From the NCBI GenBank assembly GCA_963825175.1, contig CAWGSA010000004.1, positions 186,001 to 250,000 of the forward strand: DNA of 64,000 nucleotides, in the 5' to 3' direction. The notes under the pieces are model-generated. The model saw only the letters and a program-made list of their open reading frames with translations. It made no database searches and was not told where the DNA came from. The position numbers and the translations under genes were made by a program. Position 1 is the first letter of the stretch, and each line of letters opens with the position of its first letter. Of the stretch, positions 35,922 to 44,609 are shown piece by piece. This stretch comes from DATFTF01 sp963825175 (GTDB lineage: Bacteria; Acidobacteriota; Thermoanaerobaculia; UBA5066; Gp7-AA6).

Positions 35922-37100
35922 GTGACATCTCCCGACTTCTCGGTCATCGTCGTCCATCACCGAGGACGCGAACATCTTCTGGAGGGGCTCGACGCGCTGG
36001 CGGAAGCGGTCGGTGATCGGGGCGAGACGCTTCTGGTCGACAACACCGGCGGACAGCCGATGGAAGAAGTGTTGCGGCGGCATCCCGGCCTGCGCCGAGT
36101 GGCGGCCGCGGGCAACGTCGGTTTTGCGTCGGGCTGCCGCCTCGGCGCGCTGGCGGCGCAGGCGCCGATCCTGCTGCTGGTCAACGACGACGCGGCGGTC
36201 GATCGCCACGCCCCGGACCTCCTGGTTGCGGCGATGGCCGGCGCTCCCGAAGACGTCGTCGCGGTGGCCGGCCGCTTGACCGACCGAACGGGCGAAAAGA
36301 ACGACTTCTCCGACGGTTTCCTCACGTTCGACGGCCACGCGTTCCAGAAGGACGTCGGCCGGCCCGTCGCTCAGATTCCCGCATGCGAGCCGGGCGAGGA
36401 ACGGCTGTTCGCGTGCGGCGGCCTCATGGCCGTGCGGCGGGAGACGTTCCTGGAATCGGGGTTCGACGAGGACTACTTTGCGTATCTCGAGGACGTGGAT
36501 TTCGGGTGGCGCCAGTGGGTCCTCGGGCGCCGGATCATCGCCGAGCCCCGTGCGGCGGCGCGTCATCGCGGAGGAGCGACGGGCGCGGCACTGGGTCTGT
36601 ACGAGCGGGGGTTTCTCTTCGAGAGGAATGCCTTCGCCACGGCGTACAAGAACTTCGACGCCGATTCGTTCTCCGCGTACATGCCGGCCGTGCTGGCGGC
36701 GTTTCTCGGCCGCATCGCGGAAATGCTGGGAACGCTCAACCCGGCCGCGGCCGAGCTCCAGCGCGACCCCTTCCGCCAGCCGCGTACGAGGCCGGGCGCC
36801 GTGCGCCGGCTGCTCGGGATCGCCGATGACCGCGAGCGCATCGGGGTCGACGACCCCTTGACCATCGCCCAGCTCAAGGCGCTTCTCTGGATCCATCGCA
36901 ACCAGGAGTCCCTCGCCGCCAAGCGCCGCGCCGTGCAGGCGTCCCGCCGCCGGAGCGATGCCGAGATCTTCGCGAAATTTCCCCTGCGGATGGTCCCCAC
37001 ATATCCCGGAGACGAGCGTTTCGATACCGATTACTTTCGCGAGTTCCTGCGACGCGCGCCGGCGCTCTTGCGCACGACACTGCAGGAGATCTTTGCTTGA
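35922..37100 (+). CDS. GT2-family glycosyltransferase
   Basis: 392 residues from GTG 35922. DFSVIVVHHRGREHLLEGLDAL opens the GT-A fold; AAGNVGFASGCRLGAL and LLLVNDDAAVD give the nucleotide/metal motif; FACGGLMAVRRETFLESGFDEDYFAYLEDVDFGWR is the acceptor/catalytic block. An extended C-terminal helical region (about 230-390) is unusual for the family. Separated from the previous gene by 61 bases and ends in a TTGA overlap with the next. Confidence 0.87.
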   Translation: MTSPDFSVIVVHHRGREHLLEGLDALAEAVGDRGETLLVDNTGGQPMEEVLRRHPGLRRVAAAGNVGFASGCRLGALAAQAPILLLVNDDAAVDRHAPDLLVAAMAGAPEDVVAVAGRLTDRTGEKNDFSDGFLTFDGHAFQKDVGRPVAQIPACEPGEERLFACGGLMAVRRETFLESGFDEDYFAYLEDVDFGWRQWVLGRRIIAEPRAAARHRGGATGAALGLYERGFLFERNAFATAYKNFDADSFSAYMPAVLAAFLGRIAEMLGTLNPAAAELQRDPFRQPRTRPGAVRRLLGIADDRERIGVDDPLTIAQLKALLWIHRNQESLAAKRRAVQASRRRSDAEIFAKFPLRMVPTYPGDERFDTDYFREFLRRAPALLRTTLQEIFA

Positions 37101-38044
37101 GCGACTCCTTTTCGATCGTCATCCCGACCTACCGGCGGCCCGGTATCCTCCTGCGCGTCCTGGAGGCCCTCGACCGGCAGAGCGGGCCGCCTTCCTTCGA
37201 GGTCGTGGTCGTGGACGATGGATCCGGCGACGACACGGCCTCGCGGCTCGCGGCGTACCATCCGACGTACCCGTTTCGGTTCCTCTCCCAGCAGAACGCG
37301 GGGCCGGCCGCCGCCCGCAACCGCGGGGTGGAGCAAGCCCGCGGAACCCATGTGCTCTTCCTGGGAGACGACACCGTGCCGGAGCCGGATCTGCTCGCCG
37401 TGCACGCGGCGGCGCATGCTCCGGCGCGGCCGCATCCGGTCGCGGTGCTGGGCTACACCACCTGGCCCCGCGAGCGGCGTGTCTCGCCGTTTCTGCATCA
37501 CATCAACGAGTACGGCCTGCAGTTCGGCTACGGTCTCATCGACGACCCCGAATCCGTTCCGTTCAACTTCTTCTACACGTCGAACATCTCTCTCCCGCGG
37601 TCCCTCCTGATGCAGGCCGGGCTGTTCGACACGACCTTCCCCCACGCGGCGTGGGAAGACATCGAGATGGCGTACCGGCTGATGAAGCTCGGGATGCGGA
37701 TGATCTATCGCCCCGCGGCCGTGACGCGCCACTACCACGACATCACGCTGGCGTCGTTCCGGCGCCGGCAGGAGAGGTCCGGAGAGGCCGCGGCGATCTT
37801 CTACGAGAAGCACCCGGAGCTGGGCGATTTCCTGGCCGTGCCCCAGGCGATCCTTTATCGCAACGGCGGCTTCGTTGCGGGGAGTCTGCTGCCCTTATGG
37901 GCGGGCCTGGCGCAACGGTGGGAGTTGCCCGGCGGGCGCCGCGCCCTGGACCGTGTTCTGCGGCGGGATTATCTGCGCGGCCTGAATCGGGCGCTGTCGC
38001 GCCGCTGCGCCGACGGCGGAATTCCAACCCGGGTGACGGCATGA
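37097..38044 (+). CDS. GT2-family glycosyltransferase
   Basis: 315 residues from TTG 37097 (TTGA overlap). FSIVIPTYRRPGILLRVLEAL, VVVVDDGSGDDT, NAGPAAARNRGVEQARG, VLFLGDDTVPEP (DXD-like) and HAAWEDIEMAYRLMKLGMRM (ED catalytic base) are classic GT2 motifs. Last gene of the contiguous glycan block; the next gene has its own ribosome site and signal peptide. Confidence 0.9.
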   Translation: MSDSFSIVIPTYRRPGILLRVLEALDRQSGPPSFEVVVVDDGSGDDTASRLAAYHPTYPFRFLSQQNAGPAAARNRGVEQARGTHVLFLGDDTVPEPDLLAVHAAAHAPARPHPVAVLGYTTWPRERRVSPFLHHINEYGLQFGYGLIDDPESVPFNFFYTSNISLPRSLLMQAGLFDTTFPHAAWEDIEMAYRLMKLGMRMIYRPAAVTRHYHDITLASFRRRQERSGEAAAIFYEKHPELGDFLAVPQAILYRNGGFVAGSLLPLWAGLAQRWELPGGRRALDRVLRRDYLRGLNRALSRRCADGGIPTRVTA

Positions 38045-38184
38045 CATCTCGCGAGGTCAGCCGCCGCGAGGGGCCGTCCGCGGGTGGGTATCCTAAGTCT
38101 TTCTCCAGGAGTCGGATGTCCCCGACGCCCGCGAAGAGAAATCTGGCGCCGGGTTTGCTGTTACGAATGCTTGGAGAGTTGCAT

Positions 38185-39117
38185 ATGAAAAAGATCCTGC
38201 TGCTCGTTTTGCTCGCGGCGGGGATGACCTTGACGGCCTTTCCGGCCCTCGCCGCTTCCCCGGTTCTGGCGTCCCCCCCTTTCCACGGCGGCCATGGGCG
38301 CGTGATCGTGAACGGGGGATGGCCCGGCTGGGGGTGGGGTTGGGGCTGGGGCTATCCCGGTTACGCCTACGAACGCTATGGCGACAGCTACGGCCCCGCC
38401 GCGTGGTCCAGAGTCAAGACCGACGTCGAGCCGGATGAGGCGCGCCTCTATCTCGATGGGCGGCTCATCGGGACGGCCGACGATTTCGACGGCTGGCCGG
38501 ACTATCTGTACCTCCAGCGCGGGCACTATCGGCTCGAGTTCCGCCTGAGCGGCTACGAGACGAAGACCGTCGAGCTCGACGCGCGGCCGGGCCAGACGCT
38601 CAAGATCGACGATCATTTGAAGAAGGTCGCGGGCGCCAAGCAATACGGTTCCTACGACGAGCCGAAGATCGAAGGCAGCATCCGGCGGTACTGGGCCAAG
38701 AGGCGCAACGCCACGGAACCCATCAATCCCGAGGCGTCGCGCGGCGACGGTCACGAGCGTGCTCCGGCCTACGATGGCGACGACGACGAAGAGGAGTCGC
38801 AAGCGCCGCCGGCGGACGTCCGCCCTCGCGGCGACTGGAGAGCCAGGCCCGACGCGACGGCGGAGGCTCCCCGCGCGGAAGCGAGAGGGGCCCGGAGCCG
38901 TCTGCGCCTGCACATCGAGCCTGCGGACGCCGCCGTGTACGTCGACGATCGCTTCGTCGGAACGGGTGAAGAGGTCAACTCTCTCGATCGCGGCATCGCG
39001 GTGCCGGCTGGCAAGCACACCGTCACGGTGTCTCGCCCGGGTTTCAAGGACCGCTCGGTGGACGTCGAGGTCGAGAGCGGCCGCAGCAAGCCCGTCGACA
39101 TATCGCTGACGCGATAG
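38185..39117 (+). CDS. Exported protein with two PEGA domains
   Basis: 310 residues from ATG 38185 (GGAGAG at 38173-38178). Signal peptide MKKILLLVLLAAGMTLTAFPALAA, a Gly/Trp/Tyr-rich stretch (GWGWGWGWGYPGYAY), PEGA domain 1 (about 72-145, VEPDEARLYLDGRLIGTADD), a charged low-complexity linker (DGDDDEEESQ) and PEGA domain 2 (about 235-310, IEPADAAVYVDDRFVGTGEE). PEGA domains are found on S-layer-associated and periplasmic proteins. An upstream in-frame ATG at 38041 exists but would bury the signal peptide. Confidence 0.85.
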   Translation: MKKILLLVLLAAGMTLTAFPALAASPVLASPPFHGGHGRVIVNGGWPGWGWGWGWGYPGYAYERYGDSYGPAAWSRVKTDVEPDEARLYLDGRLIGTADDFDGWPDYLYLQRGHYRLEFRLSGYETKTVELDARPGQTLKIDDHLKKVAGAKQYGSYDEPKIEGSIRRYWAKRRNATEPINPEASRGDGHERAPAYDGDDDEEESQAPPADVRPRGDWRARPDATAEAPRAEARGARSRLRLHIEPADAAVYVDDRFVGTGEEVNSLDRGIAVPAGKHTVTVSRPGFKDRSVDVEVESGRSKPVDISLTR

Positions 39118-39158
39118 TTTTCGGTCGGGCGCCTTTTCGCGGCGAGAGGCGCCCGGTC

Positions 39159-39182
39159 ACCCTGTCCTTTCGGACAGGGTTT
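39159..39182 (+). terminator. Intrinsic terminator of the PEGA gene
   Basis: ACCCTGTCC-TTTC-GGACAGGGT, a perfect 9-bp stem followed by TT. A second GC-rich hairpin (GGCGCC / GGCGCC) lies just upstream at about 39128-39153. Confidence 0.75.
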
Positions 39183-39255
39183 GCGGTGTCGAAAGCGAAA
39201 GAAAAAGTTCGCGCGCGGGCATCGGAACTTCGCGCTTTGGACGTATACTGTTCAC

Positions 39256-39424
39256 ACTCGAAGGAATCGATGCGGGGGGATCGACGGAGTCGGTGGCGTC
39301 TCCTCAAGTTGGTCGCCACGACCAAACGCCTTTTCCGGTAGCTCCCAAGTCCACACTCTTCCCAGATCCTCCCGATCCCGCCGGCGACGGTGGTCCCTTC
39401 CTCGATTCCTTCGAGTTTTTTTTT
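39256..39424 (+). ncRNA. Structured ~169-nt non-coding RNA, 6S-like architecture
   Basis: Starts seven bases after a TATACT -10 box (39244-39249). The first 15 bases, ACTCGAAGGAATCGA (39256-39270), are the exact reverse complement of 39402-39416, and that closing helix runs into T9 (39416-39424), a terminator. Inside: GGGATCG/CGATCCC (39277-39283 with 39373-39379), GGCGT/ACGCC (39295-39299 with 39326-39330) and the apical stem TTGGTCG-CCA-CGACCAA (39309-39325). Paired ends, a large internal bubble and an apical stem at this size recall 6S RNA. SRP, RNase P and tmRNA signatures are absent. The -35 is weak. The family assignment is inference. Confidence 0.55.
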
Positions 39425-39464
39425 CTCTTCTCTCGAAAGCTTCAGCCGGCCAGGAAGAGCTCGA

Positions 39465-39790
39465 TCAAGACCTGCTCGAAGTGAAGGCGTCGGTCGCCGC
39501 GCCGAACGTCCGGCGGCGGTCCACGGCCTTCAGCGCGGCGCGGCGCAGCGCGTCGGCCGGCACCCGGCGTCCGATCTCCCGGCTCGCACCGGCGACAGCC
39601 CGGTGGCGCAGGACGTCCGCCGATATCGAACCGGATATCGCGGCGTCGGCCAGGATCTCGGAGAGGAGCCGCGCGTGCGGTGGCTCGGCCCGCGCAATCG
39701 AGACCGCGCCGATCATCGGGACGATGAAGAAGGAGGGCGTGTCGGAGTCGCCGCCGGCCCGTTCAGAAGAAAAGATCTTAGCTCCCCGTC
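39465..39790 (-). CDS. 3' fragment of an unidentified gene cut at the contig join
   Basis: A minus-strand frame with strong GC at third positions runs from the join to TGA at 39465-39467, ending ...GAATDAFTSSRS. Visible text includes SFFIVPMIGAVSIARAEPPHARLL and RRVPADALRRAALKAVDRRRTF. No family recognised. The open frame continues rightward to 39848 only as out-of-frame sequence of the actinobacterial gene, so the true 5' part is missing. Confidence 0.4.
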
Positions 39791-39807
39791 CCACGCCAGT
39801 CGGGTCG
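39760..39807. other. Probable chimeric junction between two genomes
   Basis: Left of here genes are of Acidobacteriota-like type; right of here they are actinobacterial. An AT-rich stretch (AGAAGAAAAGATCTTAG, about 39765-39782) interrupts otherwise GC-rich sequence, the left gene is truncated, and the right gene ends at its natural stop (39808). No transposase, integrase, tRNA or repeat borders the site. Confidence 0.6.
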
Positions 39808-42099
39808 TCACCCGAGCATGTCCAGCCTGGCCTGAATCGGCTGGACATCGGCGCTCGGCACGTCGCTGAGGATGGCCAGGGCCTGCCGCCAGGTCGCGCG
39901 GGCCGCCCGCACGTCGCCCCTGGCGTGCTGCGCGTCGCCGAGCCCGGTGCGAGCCTCGGCCGTGCCGGCCTTGTCGCCGATCTCCCGGTAGATCACCAGG
40001 ACTTCCATATAGCAGGCGACGGCCCTGCCGTAGTCGCCGAGGCTGAGATGCACGAAGCCGAGGGTGGCAAGCGTGTCGGCGGTCAGCGCGCGGGTGCCGG
40101 TCTCGCGGCTGAGGTCAAGCGAGCGCTGGCAGTGCCGCACCGCCTCGTCGTGGCGGCCGAGCCGAGCGTAGATGGACCCGAGCGTCTGCTCGGAGTGGGC
40201 GATCTCATCTGGGTCGCCGACGGCGCGGCGCAGCGCCAGCGCCTCTGTCTCGCGATCGAGCGCCGCCTGGTACTCACCGTCCTGCATGAGCAGCTGGGCC
40301 ATGCCGTTGAGTGTCCGCGCGGCCCGCGGCTGGTCACCGGCCTTGGTGAACCACTGCAGGGCCTCTTTCAGGTGCGCTCCTGAGTCGCCGACCTCACCGA
40401 GCCGCGCACATGCGTGCGCGTACTCATGGTGCGCGATCCCCTGGCCCAGCGGGTCGCCGAGGCCGGTCGCCGCGGCGATGGCTATCTGCTGGAGCGCGAG
40501 GTAATCGCGGGAGAAGCCGCCGCGCGACAGGAGCGGCGCCATCGCCCAGGGAAGCTGCCAGCAGTAAGCGCCAAAATCGCCCTGTCCAGCCGCGTACGTG
40601 ACCAGGGCCTGGACTCCTGGCCGCTCTGCGCGGCACCATGCCAGTGCCTCCGCGGCGGAGCCGAAGCTCTCCGTTTGCACCCCCGCCACGGGTGGCAGCA
40701 GCGGAACGGGCAGCCGTGCCGGGTAGATGAGGCTCACCGCCGCATGCATGCCGCGCAGGTAGTGGTCGAGCAGCCGCAGTGTCGCCGCGTCGAGTTCGGC
40801 GGCGCCTTCGCTTGCCCGGGCCAAGTCCGCACCGTAGCGACGCGGGAGGTCGTGGACGACGAACCGGCCTGGCTGGTGCTCCTCGACGAGACACGCCGTG
40901 ACCAGCTCGTCGAGCGCCCCGCGGGCCTGGTCCGCAGGGATGGCGGCCAGGCTCGCCGCGGCAGGCAATCCGATGTCCGGTCCGGGAGCGACGCTGAGCA
41001 GCCGGAACATCCGAGCGGCACCGTCGCTCAGGTGCGCGCAGGACGCCGCGAAGACCGCGAGGGGGTCGCCCGCACCCGCGCCCGCGGAGCGCAGCTCCTG
41101 AGCGAGTGCCCGGAGCGAGAGGTCCGGGTCGGCCGCTGCCTGGGCGGCGGCTACCCGCAGCGCGAGGGGTCGCTGGCCGGTCACGCTGCCCAGCTCGCGG
41201 ATGGCCGATGGCTCGCGCCGCAGCCTCGTGGTCCCAACGCGCCGCTCCAGCACGTCGCGCACCTCGCTGTCGCTGAGCGGCCCGAGTCGCAGCACGTGCG
41301 TTCCGGCGCCCGCGAGATCGGCGGGGAGCCCGCGGGCCGTGATCAGCACAAGGCAGCCGGGGCTCGCCGGGAGCAGCGGCCGCACCTGGCCGACGTCACG
41401 CGCATTGTCGAGGACGGTGAGGACCCGTCGTCCGGTCAGCAGACTCCGGTACATGGCCGCCTGTTCGTCCGCGTCAAGGGGGAGTTCCCTGGGCGCGACG
41501 CCGATGGCTTCGAGGAAGCCGCGCAGCGCCTGGCCGCCGGTCACCGGCTCGCCGGCGTCACCGAAGCCGCGCAGGTCCACCCAGAGCTGCCCGTCAGGGA
41601 ACAGGTAGCTGAGCTGGTGAGCGACATGATTCGCCAGCGCGGTCTTCCCGGTGGCCGCTGGTCCCTCGATCACGACGACCGTGGCGTCGCCCGGCGCCGC
41701 GGCCTGGCGTCCGAGGTCTGCAAGGACCGTGAGCTCACGGGACCGGCCCGTGAAGTCGCTCGTGTCGATGGGGAGCTGCCGCGGCTGGACGGGGGACCGG
41801 CCGGGCTCAGCCGGGTAGGCCGTCGGCAGGGCTGCCCGCGCCCACAAACTGGCCAGCCGACGGGCATCGATGCCGCTGGCGGAGAGCTTCGACGCCAGCT
41901 CCCTGAGGGCCCGCAGCGGCGGGAGCGACTGTCCGTTGAGCCAGTCTTCCCAGGCGTTCTTGCCGGCTGCCGTTCCGCTCAGGTCGCCAGCAGACAGCCC
42001 GGACGCGCCGACAAGACGCCGCAGCTCGGTATAAAACTCGCGCTCGGCGGATGTCAGGCGCACGGGCAGCGGCGGGCGCCGCTGATCCTGGTTCCGCAT
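39808..42099 (-). CDS. NB-ARC ATPase - TPR regulator (AfsR-like without SARP domain)
   Basis: 763 residues from ATG 42099. N-terminal helix-turn-helix-like segment (FYTELRRLVGASGLSAGDLSG), NB-ARC/STAND ATPase with Walker A IEGPAATGKTALA, VLTVLDNARDVGQVRPLLPA and GQRPLALRVAAA, a winged-helix region, then C-terminal TPRs (GDYGRAVACYMEVLVIYREIGD and similar). This architecture is characteristic of actinomycete transcriptional regulators. The frame is open to a GTG at 42228, but the extra 43 residues do not look conserved. It diverges from the small Cys-rich ORF. Confidence 0.9.
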   Translation of the reverse strand: MRNQDQRRPPLPVRLTSAEREFYTELRRLVGASGLSAGDLSGTAAGKNAWEDWLNGQSLPPLRALRELASKLSASGIDARRLASLWARAALPTAYPAEPGRSPVQPRQLPIDTSDFTGRSRELTVLADLGRQAAAPGDATVVVIEGPAATGKTALANHVAHQLSYLFPDGQLWVDLRGFGDAGEPVTGGQALRGFLEAIGVAPRELPLDADEQAAMYRSLLTGRRVLTVLDNARDVGQVRPLLPASPGCLVLITARGLPADLAGAGTHVLRLGPLSDSEVRDVLERRVGTTRLRREPSAIRELGSVTGQRPLALRVAAAQAAADPDLSLRALAQELRSAGAGAGDPLAVFAASCAHLSDGAARMFRLLSVAPGPDIGLPAAASLAAIPADQARGALDELVTACLVEEHQPGRFVVHDLPRRYGADLARASEGAAELDAATLRLLDHYLRGMHAAVSLIYPARLPVPLLPPVAGVQTESFGSAAEALAWCRAERPGVQALVTYAAGQGDFGAYCWQLPWAMAPLLSRGGFSRDYLALQQIAIAAATGLGDPLGQGIAHHEYAHACARLGEVGDSGAHLKEALQWFTKAGDQPRAARTLNGMAQLLMQDGEYQAALDRETEALALRRAVGDPDEIAHSEQTLGSIYARLGRHDEAVRHCQRSLDLSRETGTRALTADTLATLGFVHLSLGDYGRAVACYMEVLVIYREIGDKAGTAEARTGLGDAQHARGDVRAARATWRQALAILSDVPSADVQPIQARLDMLG

Positions 42100-42224
42100 C
42101 AGGGATCCCAACCCAGGCCACGGACGTTTGGTCACGTACTGAGCCCAGTCCGGCGCCGGGTCGCTGACCGGAGCTGTGAGAACGAGTCTACTTAACTGAC
42201 ACGTCTGGAGATCCACCCGATCCC

Positions 42225-42236
42225 GCACATTTGTGC
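42225..42236. promoter_or_regulatory. Short palindrome in a divergent spacer
   Basis: GCACA-TT-TGTGC, a perfect 5-bp dyad between the regulator and the divergent cysteine-rich ORF. Possible operator. Confidence 0.3.
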
Positions 42237-42278
42237 CGTTTTGTAGTTCTGATGTCAGTGCGGCCTATCATGTAGCAC

Positions 42279-42458
42279 GTGGCTGAGGTCGGGCGGACCA
42301 GGCACTCCCGGCACTGCGCAGGCGACTGTCCCGGTGACTGCCTGCTCCCCGAAGGCCGGTGCCTCCACGGCTGGAACGAGAGACCCCCGCGACAGTTCAC
42401 GTGGCAGGTGCTGCTGACCCGCCGGTGGTGGCACCGGGTGCTCTGGGGCAACAGATAA
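42279..42458 (+). CDS. Small cysteine-rich protein (59 residues)
   Basis: GTG at 42279, TAA at 42456-42458. Four clustered cysteines (HCAGDCPGDCLLPEGRCLHGW) followed by a basic, tryptophan-rich tail (FTWQVLLTRRWWHRVLWGNR). The spacing suggests metal binding or disulfides. It is diverged from the NB-ARC/TPR regulator and could be its target or partner. No ribosome site is clear. No family can be named. Confidence 0.4.
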   Translation: MAEVGRTRHSRHCAGDCPGDCLLPEGRCLHGWNERPPRQFTWQVLLTRRWWHRVLWGNR

Positions 42459-42469
42459 GGCTGTGCGTG

Positions 42470-42885
42470 ACAGCGGCCGGGGCCAGTCGATCGCGAGCAG
42501 CACATTCCGGTCGGCCTTCGCGGACCAGGACCATGTGCTTCGGCCACCTGATGGGTGGCGATAGTTCCTGGGCCGGTACGTGCCGATGACGCCGACCTCC
42601 GCGCGAACGGGGGAGTCGGGGTTCGGAGTAGCGGTCGAACAGTTCGGCCCGCCCGGCGACTGGTGGTCCCATCACGTGCGTGTCCGACAGATGCGCGATG
42701 ACCAGCAGCGGCCGGGCCGATCGACGCCAGCCAGCAGGCAAGCTCATGCCCGCGAGGTCATCCCGGACCAGGTGCCGCTCCCCGTCTGCGGCCACTAGCG
42801 TGCGGTACCCCCCAGCTCCCGCCTCTCCAGGAACGAGGCGGCGGCTACCCGTCGTGACCGGCTCCGGCCCGGCACCCGCCGTCAT
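42470..42885 (-). pseudogene. Decayed metallophosphoesterase (5' part only)
   Basis: From ATG 42885 the frame reads TTGSRRLVPGEAGAGGYRTLV ... LLVIAHLSDTHVMG ... FDRYSEP, the N-terminus of an actinobacterial calcineurin-type phosphoesterase carrying the DTH metal motif. The similarity then hops frames (SPVRAEVGVIGTYRP, QEL, THQVAEA, RNVLLAID), with at least three shifts in about 200 bases, and is lost near 42470. The catalytic domain is largely missing, so the gene cannot be functional. Confidence 0.6.
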
Positions 42886-42978
42886 GAGGCCATTGTCCAG
42901 CGTGCGGGCGATGTGATCATGAACAGGGGATGACGAGCTAGGGAATGGTTCCCATGCCCGGGATGGCAGAATCGGCTG

Positions 42979-44123
42979 GTGGACGCTGCATTCCTGGAGG
43001 CCTTCGGCCTCGACCCCGACGTCCTCCACCTCAACCACGGTGCGTTCGGTGTCGCGCCGGTCGCCGTCCGGCAGGCGGCCGCGGCGTGGCGCGAGCGCGC
43101 GGAACGCAACCCGCACCGGTTCAATCGCGTCGAGGTCGCCGGGCTGGTGGCGGCGGCGCGGGAGGGCGCGGCCGCGTTCCTCGGCATCGACCCGTCCCGC
43201 GCGGCGTGGGTGCGCAACGTGTCCGAGGGCGTGTCCGCCGTGCTCGGCTCGCTGGCGCTTCGCCCCGGCGACGAGCTGGTGACCAGCACGCACGGCTATG
43301 GCGCGGTCCGCAAGGCGCTCGGCCATCACGCCGCGCGAGCCGGGGCGCGGGTCGTCGAGGCGGCTTTCCCCGTCGGCGCCGAGGACGACGCGATCGTGTC
43401 GGCGTACGCGGCCGCCTGCTCGTCCCGCACCCGGCTGGTCGTGGTCGACCGGATCACCTCGCCGACCGCGACCGTCGTCCCGGTCGCGGCGGTGGCCGCC
43501 GCTGTCGGCGGCGCTGCCGGGGCCGGACCCGGTGCTGGTCGACGCCGCGCACGCGCCCGGCCAGCTGCACGACGACATCGCGGCGCTCGGCGCCGACCAC
43601 TGGATCGGCAACCTGCACAAGTGGGCGTACACCCCGCGCGGCAGCGCCATCCTGTGGAGCCGGCCCGGGCGCCGACGTGACGCCGACGGTGCTCAGCTGG
43701 CAGCTGCGACGACGGGTACGCCGCCTCGTTCGATTACCCCGGCACCTGGGACTACGCCGGCTGGCTAGCGGCCGCGGACGGCCTGGCGTACTGGGCAGCG
43801 CTCGGCGGCTGGGACGCCGTGGCCCGGCTCGCCGACCTGGTGACCGGCGGCCAGAAGAGGTGGCCGAGGCGCTCGGCGTCACGCTTGACCGGCTCCCGGC
43901 CACGCCCGCGCCGGCCATGCGGCTGGTCCCGCTGCCCGACGGCGTCCTCGCGGCTGCCGGGCACGTCGACCCCTTCTACGAGGCGCTCTCGCAGCAGCGC
44001 GTCGAGGTCTCGCCGGTCAGCTTCGGCGGCGCCGGCTACCTGCGGATCGCGGCGGCGCCGTACAACACCCCGGATGACTACGACCGCCTCGCCAGCGTCG
44101 TCCGTGAGTTGCTGGGGAAATAA
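42979..44123 (+). pseudogene. Isopenicillin-N-epimerase-like class V aminotransferase, multiply frameshifted
   Basis: From GTG 42979: LHLNHGAFGVAPVAVRQAA ... RNVSEGVSAVLGSLALRPGDE ... RLVVVDRITSPTATVVPV, then shifted VLVDAAHAPGQL and GNLHKWAYTPRG (PLP lysine), then GYAASFDYPGTWDYAGWLAA, then EALGVTLDRLPATPAPAMRL to VRELLGK and TAA at 44121-44123. At least four shifts (near 43500, 43670, 43715, 43855). All parts of a PLP-dependent epimerase/desulfurase-like enzyme of about 380 residues are present, so decay is recent or the shifts are sequencing errors. Confidence 0.75.
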
Positions 44124-44185
44124 GACGGCTGGCATGCCTGCCGGGGCGGCGCCTCGCGTACCGGCCGCCCCGGCAGGCCGGAGCC

Positions 44186-44599
44186 TCAGCCCCGCGGCGC
44201 CAGCGGCTGGCTCAGCCGCAGGTGGTTGCCGCTAGGGTCGCGGACGGCGGCGTCACGGACGCCGTACGGCTGGTCGACGGGCTCCTGGAGGATCTCCGTC
44301 CCGGCGGCGCGCAGCGACTCGAAGGTCTTGTCCAGATCGTCGACCTGGATGAAGACCGCCAGGTCGCCCTTGGCGACAATCTCGCGCATGGACGGTCGGT
44401 CGGCCGGGGCGATGTGATGGTCCACGGCGGCAAGCAGCAGCTCGTGGCCGTCACCGGGGGCGGCGACGGTGAGCCAGCGCATCTCCGGGCCCATCGGGAC
44501 GTCCTGGCGGACCTCGAAACCGAGCCGCTGGGTGTAGAAGGCCAGCGTCGCATCCAGGTCGGTGCAGTACACGGGCGTGTGCGTGATGGAAAGTGTCAT
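44186..44599 (-). CDS. VOC/glyoxalase-like metalloprotein
   Basis: 137 residues with the paired beta-alpha-beta-beta-beta modules of the vicinal oxygen chelate fold (ITHTPVYCTDLDATLAFYTQRLGFEVRQD and VRDAAVRDPSGNHLRL). Start at ATG 44599. Often a dioxygenase, lyase or antibiotic-binding protein; the substrate is not evident. The AraC-type regulator gene ends 10 bases upstream on the same strand, suggesting an operon. Confidence 0.85.
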   Translation of the reverse strand: MTLSITHTPVYCTDLDATLAFYTQRLGFEVRQDVPMGPEMRWLTVAAPGDGHELLLAAVDHHIAPADRPSMREIVAKGDLAVFIQVDDLDKTFESLRAAGTEILQEPVDQPYGVRDAAVRDPSGNHLRLSQPLAPRG

Positions 44600-44609
44600 G
44601 GCAGCGACG

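Noticed and set aside
39270..39341. 23-codon ORF beginning MRGDRRSRW
   Set aside because: It lies inside the folded RNA and its bases are used in helices; composition is explained by structure.
39256..39424. SRP RNA, RNase P RNA or tmRNA
   Set aside because: Lacks the SRP GGAAG/GCAGC loop, the RNase P core and the tmRNA tRNA-like ends.
40414..42195. 593-codon plus-strand frame opposite the NB-ARC gene
   Set aside because: Shadow frame without recognisable motifs; the minus frame has Walker and TPR motifs.
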